Shown here: positions 59,067-64,000 of the stretch, in pieces
Layout of the letters: each line of letters opens with the position of its first letter
Numbering within the stretch: position 1 is the first letter of the stretch
From: Actinomadura livida
GTDB taxonomy: Bacteria > Actinomycetota > Actinomycetes > Streptosporangiales > Streptosporangiaceae
DNA: 64,000 bases
Direction: 5' to 3'
Assembly: GCF_014648675.1 (NCBI RefSeq)
Contig: NZ_BMRO01000016.1
Coordinates: 81,444 to 145,443 of the forward strand
Notes under the pieces: model-generated
Databases searched by the model: none
The model's input: the letters and a program-made list of their open reading frames with translations, nothing else
Told to the model about the DNA's origin: nothing
Translations under genes and position numbers: made by a program

Positions 59067-60047
59067 TCAGGAATGCCCGAGAACGGGGTGCGGGCGGTAC
59101 GGCGCCTCCAGCCGCGCGACCTCCCCGTCCTCCAGCGTCAGGCCCTCCGCGGCGACCGCGTCCTCCACATGGGCGAGTTTCGTCGCACCCACGATCGGGG
59201 CCGTCACCCCGGGCTTGCCGAGCAACCACGCTAGAGCCACTTGCGCGGCCGGGACGCCGCGCTCCTTGGCGACCTCACGAACGGCGTCGACCACATCGAA
59301 GTCGGCCTCTGTATAGAGGGTGTCGCCGAAGGCGTCGTTCTTGGACCGGACGGTCTTGCGCTCGCCGTCCCGCTCCCTGTTCCCGGCCAGCAATCCTCGC
59401 GCGAGCGGACTCCACGGAATCATCCCCACGCCCTGGTCGAGGCAGAGCGGCACCATCTCCCGCTCCTCCTCTCGATAGACAAGGTTGTAGTGGTTCTGCA
59501 TCGCCACGAACTTCGTCCAGCCTCGGGCCTCGGCGACGTGCTGCGCCTTGGCGAACTGCCATGCGTACATGCTGGACGCGCCGATGTAGCGGGCCTTGCC
59601 CGACTTCACGACGTCGTGCAGGGCCTCCATGGTCTCCTCGATGGGTGTCTCGTAGTCCCATCGGTGAATCTGGTAGAGATCCACGTAGTCGGTGCCCAGC
59701 CGCCGCAACGAGTCGTCGATGCTCGCCAGCACGTGCTTGCGGGACAGGCCCCGGTCGTTCGGCCCCTCCCCCATGGGCATGTAGACCTTGGTGGCCAGGA
59801 CGTAGTCGTCCCGCCGGGTGAAGAGCCTCCGGAGCAGCCTTCCGGTGATCTCCTCGCTCACCCCCAGCGAGTACGCGTCGGCGGTGTCGAAGAAGGTCAC
59901 GCCCTCCTCCGCGGCCCGCCGGACGATCGGCTCTGCCGCGTCTTCCCTTAGCGTCCACGCGCGGACGGCCGGGTCGCCGTAGCTCATCATCCCCAGGCAG
60001 ATCCGCGAGACCTTCAGGCCCGTCCTGCCGAGGCGTACCTGTTCCAT
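59067..60047 (-). CDS. Aldo/keto reductase
   Basis: The 326-residue product has the TIM-barrel AKR signatures. The catalytic Asp and Tyr lie in FFDTADAYSLGVSEE, the Lys in LATKVYMPMG and the His in LYQIHRWDYE; the cofactor loop is IPWSPLARGLLAGN. It resembles the YghZ/Kv-beta-like group (AKR11-14). The ATG at 60047 begins EQVRLGRTGLKVSRICLGMM. Substrate unknown. It lies upstream of the tail-anchored protein gene in the same direction, 242 bases away. Confidence 0.92.
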   Translation of the reverse strand: MEQVRLGRTGLKVSRICLGMMSYGDPAVRAWTLREDAAEPIVRRAAEEGVTFFDTADAYSLGVSEEITGRLLRRLFTRRDDYVLATKVYMPMGEGPNDRGLSRKHVLASIDDSLRRLGTDYVDLYQIHRWDYETPIEETMEALHDVVKSGKARYIGASSMYAWQFAKAQHVAEARGWTKFVAMQNHYNLVYREEEREMVPLCLDQGVGMIPWSPLARGLLAGNRERDGERKTVRSKNDAFGDTLYTEADFDVVDAVREVAKERGVPAAQVALAWLLGKPGVTAPIVGATKLAHVEDAVAAEGLTLEDGEVARLEAPYRPHPVLGHS

Positions 60048-60253
60048 ACCCGCTCCTCTCAACCCGCTCCTGTCAACCCCTCCACGGTGCCCGCCGACTC
60101 CGGCGATCACCACCCCTCCGCGGCGAGTGCCACATATGTCCCAAAAGTTGAACAAAAGGCACTTTGGCGTGGTTTGCAGCTTTGTTCGGAGAGGGCACTC
60201 CTTCGGGACGGGAGTTAGCGGCACGTCCAAGCCGCCGAAAGGGGAGGGACTCG

Positions 60254-60679
60254 ATGACTACCAAGACGACCCATCCGTCCACCTCAGGGTCGACACAGGC
60301 ACGGCTGACATCGGGGTGGCTGACCTTCGCCGGCACGATCGCCCTGGTGGTCGGCACGTTCAACATCATCGCCGGACTGGTCGCGCTGCTCGACGACGAG
60401 TACTACCTCGTCGGCCAGAACCAGATCCTGGTCTTCGACTACACCACGTGGGGCTGGTTCTGGCTCGCTCTGGGCATCTTCCAGGTCGCGGTCGGGGCGG
60501 GGATCGTGGCGGGCAGGATGTGGGCGCGCGTGGTCGGCGTCATCGGCGCCGTCCTGGCGGCGATCGGGCACCTGGCGTTCCTGCAGGCGTTCCCGATCTG
60601 GTCGGTGCTGACCATCGCCCTGTGCGTGCTGCTGATCTACGCGCTCACGGCGCCGCCGGCCGGCAGCCGGGCCGCCTGA
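60254..60679 (+). CDS. Small four-helix membrane protein (DUF7144-like)
   Basis: The 141-residue product has a 22-residue polar start and four membrane helices (WLTFAGTIALVVGTFNIIAG; WGWFWLALGIFQVAVGAGIV; WARVVGVIGAVLAAIGHLAF; SVLTIALCVLLIYALTA), with YYLVGQNQILVFDYTTWGW between the first two. This is the pattern of a common actinobacterial family of unknown function (DUF7144), often encoded near stress genes. The ATG at 60254 has GGGGAGGG eight bases upstream. Confidence 0.82.
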   Translation: MTTKTTHPSTSGSTQARLTSGWLTFAGTIALVVGTFNIIAGLVALLDDEYYLVGQNQILVFDYTTWGWFWLALGIFQVAVGAGIVAGRMWARVVGVIGAVLAAIGHLAFLQAFPIWSVLTIALCVLLIYALTAPPAGSRAA

Positions 60680-60740
60680 ACCCGGCTAGCTCCGGCCGGG
60701 GACGGTCGTCCTGCGGGATCGCGCTGCTGGGCGTCCCGTA

Positions 60741-60945
60741 CTTCCGCGGCCGGCCCTTCGCCGCCGGTGCGACTGGTTCCGCTACGGCGGACGGTGGGTG
60801 AACACCACGAACTGGTCTTGATCCGAGTGGTCGCCTATTACGGGTTCAACAGCCTCAAGCTGGAGGACGCCGACGGCCACCGCATCTCCATCCAGACCGG
60901 CACGATCCAGCAGAACCAGGCGTTGTGGGAACTCGTCCACGAGGA
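60741..60945 (+). pseudogene. PH-like domain protein remnant with a frameshift
   Basis: Reading from 60771 in one frame gives DWFRYGGRWVNTT; at about 60807-60811 the frame must slip by -1 to continue as ELVLIRVVAYYGFNSLKLED, then ADGHRISIQTGTIQQNQALW and ELVHE. Joined, this is a coherent PH-like domain of the kind found in actinomycete membrane proteins. Unjoined, the first frame meets TGA at 60819-60821. No start codon fits well. I call it a pseudogene or a sequencing error. The reverse strand at 60950-61090 holds a Trp-rich hydrophobic stretch that may be another remnant. Confidence 0.5.
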
Positions 60946-61140
60946 CCAGCCACCACCACCAGCAGACGCCCATCCAGCCGACGCCCTGCTGCACGAGGGT
61001 CAGGAAGAGGGCCAGGGCGGTGAAGACGTAGGTGATGGCCGGGCGGAACCCGTCCTTCCACCAGCGCGGATTTTGCCATGCCAGCGCCGGGCCGTGTCCC
61101 GGCGGGGGATGCCACCTGCGGAGCCGCCGACGGGTCGGGG

Positions 61141-61383
61141 TCAGTTGAAGGCTCGGCACTCCACTGTGGCGCGGCGTTCGGTCATGCCCTGCTGCGTCGC
61201 TGCGGTCACGCACTCCTGTTGCTTCTGGTTGAGTTCGGGCTGGCCGCACTCGGTGACGCTGGAGTAGGTGCGGCAGTCCTGGCGCGCGGGCTCGGGCTGG
61301 GAGCCCTGGGCGGCCGTCGCGCCGCCCACCCCGGTGAACCCTACGGCCGCGGCGATCAAGGCACCGGTCATGACCTTCTTCAC
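61141..61383 (-). CDS. Small secreted cysteine-containing protein
   Basis: The 80-residue product has a signal peptide (VKKVMTGALIAAAVGFTGVG, cleavage likely near ATAAQ) and a mature part of ~55 residues with four cysteines (QDCRTYS, VTECGQPE, QECVTAA and VECRAFN), which could form two disulfides. I do not recognise the family. The GTG at 61383 has GGGGGAG eight bases upstream; a longer frame to 61449 would place residues before the signal and was rejected. Confidence 0.7.
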   Translation of the reverse strand: MKKVMTGALIAAAVGFTGVGGATAAQGSQPEPARQDCRTYSSVTECGQPELNQKQQECVTAATQQGMTERRATVECRAFN

Positions 61384-61613
61384 GTGCTTCTCCCCCGTCG
61401 TGCACATCAACCAACGGGGCTCATCCTGCCCGGGGCCTCCGGCGAACAAACGCCCTCAAACTTCAAATAAAACGACCAAATGCCCAGGTCAGCAAGGGGC
61501 GCGGTGGGATTGCCGGTGCCGTGGTGTCCTCCGGGCCACTGGACGGCTTCGGCTCGCGCCCGGCGGGGAGTCCGCACACCTTGCGCTGGCGGCGCCCGCG
61601 TCCGGTCCGGCGG

Positions 61614-62633
61614 TCAGCGGGCGAACTCGGTGCGGACGCCGAGGAGGCGCACCGGCCGCCGGCCGGTGAATGCGTCGAGCGCGGCGAGGGCGGCCTCCTC
61701 GATCCGGTCCGCCTCGGTCGCCGGGGTCTTCAGCGTCCGGCCGTGCGTCCGGGTGATGAACGGCGCGTACCGGACCTTCACTATGACGCGGGCGACGTTC
61801 CTCCCGTCGCCGGCGGCGTCGTGCGCGACCCGTCGCGCCAGCCGGGCGACCTCGCGGCGCACCTCCTCCCAATCGTCCAGATCGTGCTGGTACGTGGTCT
61901 CCCTGCCGCGGGAGCGCGGGACGTGCGGCGCATCGCTCACCGGCGAGTTGTCCCGGCCCTGGGCGAGCAGCACCAGCCAGGGGCCGATCGTGGGGCCGAT
62001 CTCCCGGGCGAGGACGTGCGGATCGGCCGCCGCGAGTTCGCCGACCGTGCCGATGCCCAGCCCTTCCAAGCGCCTGGCGGTCTTGGCCCCGATGCCCCAC
62101 AGCGCATCCACCGGCCGGTCGCCGAGCACCTCGAACCAGGTCTCCCCGGTGATCCGGAAGATCCCGGCGGGCTTGCCGAAGCCGGTCGCCAGCTTCGCCT
62201 GGAGCTTGTTCTCTCCGATGCCCACCGTGCACTCCAGCCCCGTCGCCGCGCGCACCCGGTCGCGGATCTGCCGGGCCAGCGCCTCCGGATCGCCGTCGAC
62301 CGCCAGGAACGCCTCGTCCCAGCCGAGTACCTCGACCACGACGCCGAACCCCCGCAATGTCGCCATGACCTGGGTCGAGACGTCCTCGTAGAGCTCCCTG
62401 TCCACGGGCAGGAAGACGGCGTCCGGACATCGCCGGGCCGCCGTCCGGAGCGGCTGCCCGGAGTGGACGCCGCAGGCCCGTGCCTCGTAGGACCCCGTGC
62501 TGACCACGCCGCGCTTCGTCGGATCGCCGTCACCCCCGACGACGACCGGCCGCCCGCGAAGCTCTGGATTGCGCAGCACCTCGACGGCGGCGATGAACTG
62601 GTCCAGATCCACATGCAGGACCCAACGAGCCAC
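61614..62633 (-). CDS. dinB: Y-family DNA polymerase (DinB/Pol IV)
   Basis: Translesion polymerase. The 339-residue product has the first metal motif HVDLDQFIAAVE, TGSYEARACGVHSG, the second motif VEVLGWDEAFLAV (G-W in place of the common S-I before DE), the helix-hairpin-helix WGIGAKTARRLEGLGIGTVG, and a little-finger domain. There is no C-terminal beta-clamp motif of the QxSLF type that I can see; the protein ends at RLLGVRTEFAR. It starts with GTG at 62633 directly after GGGGAG. The variants suggest an actinobacterial DinB subgroup. Confidence 0.9.
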   Translation of the reverse strand: MARWVLHVDLDQFIAAVEVLRNPELRGRPVVVGGDGDPTKRGVVSTGSYEARACGVHSGQPLRTAARRCPDAVFLPVDRELYEDVSTQVMATLRGFGVVVEVLGWDEAFLAVDGDPEALARQIRDRVRAATGLECTVGIGENKLQAKLATGFGKPAGIFRITGETWFEVLGDRPVDALWGIGAKTARRLEGLGIGTVGELAAADPHVLAREIGPTIGPWLVLLAQGRDNSPVSDAPHVPRSRGRETTYQHDLDDWEEVRREVARLARRVAHDAAGDGRNVARVIVKVRYAPFITRTHGRTLKTPATEADRIEEAALAALDAFTGRRPVRLLGVRTEFAR

Positions 62634-62790
62634 CTCCCCATTGTCCCTCTACCAGCACGAACATCGCTCAGCCGGGGAGCGTCGCTCGCGTCGGGTGCGT
62701 CGATGGCCGCCAGTCCGACAGCGCGCCCCCAAGCCGGCGAGGCGGCACCGACAAAGCGCTGCATTGTTCCCGGCAGGCCGGAAAATGTGA

Positions 62791-62816
62791 GCAAATCAGC
62801 TTTTATTTGGATTTGC
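62791..62816. promoter_or_regulatory. AT-rich inverted repeat upstream of the PRC-barrel gene
   Basis: GCAAATC (62791-62797) and GATTTGC (62810-62816) are perfect inverted copies separated by 12 bases in an AT-rich island (TTTTATTTGG). It is 64 bases from the start codon at 62880. It could be an operator or a leader hairpin for the stress gene. Confidence 0.4.
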
Positions 62817-62879
62817 CTTAGAAGAGGCATTCTTTCGCTTTTTGGTGGTAGGGCTGCAAGGGCCAAGGAAAGGATGCAG

Positions 62880-63644
62880 ATGCTTACCGAAGACCAAATT
62901 CCTCAGGTGTTGGACCACCCGCTCTACGACGAGGGCGGCAGCAAGGTCGGGGACGTCAAGCACGTCTTCCTCGACGACGAGACCGGGCGTCCCGAGTGGC
63001 TGGGCATCCAGACCGGACTGCTCGGCAACAAGGAGACATTCGTCCCGACCAGCGGAGCCGAGTGGGTTTCCGACCATGTCGAGGCGGAGTACGGGAAGGA
63101 CTTCATCAAGCAGGCACCCCACGTGGACGTCGAGGCCGGGCACATATCGGCGGACGAGGAGGAGCAGCTATACCGCTACTACGGCATTGAGCCGGGCGGA
63201 GGGCCCGCCCCCGCACAGCCCGGGGAAGCGGCGCCGGAGCGGGGACACGAGCCCGACGATGCGATGACCCGCTCTGAGGAGCGGCTCCACGTCCACAAGG
63301 AGACCCGAGAGAGCGGCCGGGCCAGACTGCGCAAGTACGTGGTCACCGAAGAGCAGCAGATGACCGTTCCGGTCAGCCATGAGGAGGTCCGGGTCGAGCG
63401 TGAGCCGATCACCGATGAGAACCGGGACGCGGCGATGCGCGGATCGGAGATCACCGAGGCCGAGCACGAGGTCACCCTGCACGAGGAGCGGCCGGTGGTG
63501 TCGAAGGAGACCACCCCGGTGGAGCGCGTGCGGGCCAGCAAGGAGACCGTCACCGAAGAGGAGACCGTCGGCGGCGAGATCCGCAAGGAGCGCATCGAGA
63601 TGGAAGAGGAGGACGCAAGACGGCGAGGCCGCCGCGAGCGGTGA
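62880..63644 (+). CDS. PRC-barrel and DUF2382 (YsnF/AvaK-type) stress protein
   Basis: The 254-residue product has an N-terminal PRC-barrel (residues ~1-95: EDQIPQVLDHPLYDEGGSKV, GDVKHVFLDDETGRPEWLGI and GLLGNKETFVP). A linker follows, then a DUF2382 domain (ERLHVHKETRESGRARLRKY, VVTEEQQMTVPVSHEEVRVE, HEERPVVSKETTPVERVRAS). Such proteins are linked to general stress responses, but their role is not known. The ATG at 62880 has AAGGAAAGG six bases upstream; ATG 62874 is an alternative. The long frame before it is not coding. Confidence 0.9.
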   Translation: MLTEDQIPQVLDHPLYDEGGSKVGDVKHVFLDDETGRPEWLGIQTGLLGNKETFVPTSGAEWVSDHVEAEYGKDFIKQAPHVDVEAGHISADEEEQLYRYYGIEPGGGPAPAQPGEAAPERGHEPDDAMTRSEERLHVHKETRESGRARLRKYVVTEEQQMTVPVSHEEVRVEREPITDENRDAAMRGSEITEAEHEVTLHEERPVVSKETTPVERVRASKETVTEEETVGGEIRKERIEMEEEDARRRGRRER

Positions 63645-63654
63645 CCCGCCTCCC

Positions 63655-63681
63655 GCCCCGGGCCGATCGGCGGCCCGGGGC
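63655..63681. terminator. Hairpin between the PRC-barrel gene and the DUF397 remnant
   Basis: GCCCCGGGCCG (63655-63665) pairs perfectly with CGGCCCGGGGC (63671-63681), loop ATCGG, 11 bases past the stop of the PRC-barrel gene. It lies between converging genes, so it may end transcripts from both sides. Confidence 0.65.
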
Positions 63682-63752
63682 GTCCCTGCGCCCTGCCCCC
63701 GCCACCGCATCAGGCCGGAGCCATCCCGCGGACACGGGGATCGGCTGCGCGC

Positions 63753-63923
63753 CTACCGCTTGAGGTCGGTCAGCAACGCGGCGAACGCCCGCCGGCTCAC
63801 CACCAGCTTCGGGCCGTCCGGGTCCTTGCTGTCACGAACGGCGACCGTGCCGGGAACCGAGGCCAGTTCAACGCAGTCACCACCATTGGCGGTGGTGTAG
63901 CTGGACTTGCGCCATGCGGTCTT
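63753..63923 (-). pseudogene. 5'-truncated DUF397 gene at a putative insertion-sequence end
   Basis: The - strand reads KTAWRKSSYTTANGGDCVEL, then ASVPGTVAVRDSKDPDGPKL and VVSRRAFAALLTDLKR to a TAG at 63753-63755, a clear DUF397 C-terminus. Going upstream, the frame meets a TAA at 63960-63962 and has no ATG, GTG or TTG between that stop and the conserved Trp. The normal start has therefore been lost. The DNA from about 63924 to the window end (GTGCGTGTTTGAGAAG...) resembles the terminal sequence of an actinomycete insertion element. Confidence 0.65.
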
Positions 63924-64000
63924 AGTGCGTGTTTGAGAAGTTGATCTGGGTCGGCGTGGTTACGTGATCTTGTGTGCCGGTTCGTGCAGGGTGGCGCGAT
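63924..64000. mobile_element. Possible terminal part of an insertion sequence
   Basis: The 77 bases from GTGCGTGTTTGAGAAGTTGA to the window edge are non-coding, break the DUF397 gene, and have the character of an IS end of the IS5 type. No transposase or second inverted repeat is visible inside the window, so the call rests on the gene break and on remembered resemblance only. Confidence 0.35.

Noticed and set aside
57172..59316. + strand 714-codon frame rich in Leu, opposite the Pro/Gln-rich gene
   Set aside because: Leu/Ala/Val runs are the antisense of CAG/CCG/GGC repeats; the - strand frame has a coherent tail anchor and motifs.
61480..62391. + strand frame opposite dinB
   Set aside because: Shadow of the polymerase gene, Ser/Arg/Ala-rich with no domain pattern.

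Overview
The window is chromosomal DNA of a very GC-rich actinomycete. The gene order around the ribosomal operons, the WhiJ-like HTH (DUF5753)/DUF397 cluster, the many GTG starts, and the secreted and membrane proteins with low-complexity cytoplasmic arms point to the order Streptosporangiales. A Thermomonosporaceae (Actinomadura-like) member is the best guess; this placement is inference. I see no tRNA, rRNA, CRISPR array or prophage.

Layout. 1-8.1 kb (- strand) is a housekeeping run: nnr (NAD(P)HX repair), alr, an alpha/beta hydrolase, tsaE, a repeat-rich membrane protein inserted in the run, then tsaB-rimI-tsaD (tRNA t6A synthesis). 8.4-10 kb is a WhiJ-like HTH regulator with two DUF397 partners. 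10.2-13.1 kb holds glmS and coaA, divergent. 13.2-24.9 kb is an accessory block placed between coaA and glmM: an orphan MurD-like ligase, a Tat-exported PhoX-family protein, an MMPL exporter with its own histidine kinase/response regulator pair, a four-gene operon encoding two ABC exporters, an HNH-nuclease lipoprotein and a small protein built of about ten five-residue repeats. 24.9-27.6 kb is glmM-rpsI-rplM. 28-31.9 kb holds a CAP-domain protein that appears to start at CTG, and two tandem paralogous membrane proteins.

31.9-56.7 kb is the classic ribosomal supercluster read on the - strand: rpsL-rpsG-fusA-tuf (str), rpsJ to rpsQ (S10), rplN to map (spc, with secY-adk-map), then infA-rpmJ-rpsM-rpsK-rpsD-rpoA-rplQ-truA (alpha). 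It is interrupted at 37-39.5 kb by a small HTH protein, a GNAT fragment, a metallophosphoesterase and a DUF1707 membrane protein. Strong hairpins sit at the operon boundaries (tuf/rpsJ, rpsQ/rplN, rpoA/rplQ, rplQ/truA, after rpsI). A 192-nt leader precedes rpsM.

57.2-64 kb is accessory: a tail-anchored Pro/Gln-rich protein with repeated RT-phi-phi motifs, an aldo/keto reductase, a small four-helix membrane protein, a frameshifted PH-like pseudogene, a small secreted cysteine protein, a DinB-type polymerase, a PRC-barrel/DUF2382 stress protein, and a 5'-truncated DUF397 gene. The DNA at the right edge looks like the end of an insertion sequence.

No complete new defence or biosynthetic system is evident. 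The most unusual items are the CTG-started CAP protein, the CPR-like orphan MurD, the pentapeptide-repeat protein, the phospho-motif-like repeats in the tail-anchored protein, the tandem paralogous membrane proteins, and the structured leaders in the ribosomal operons.
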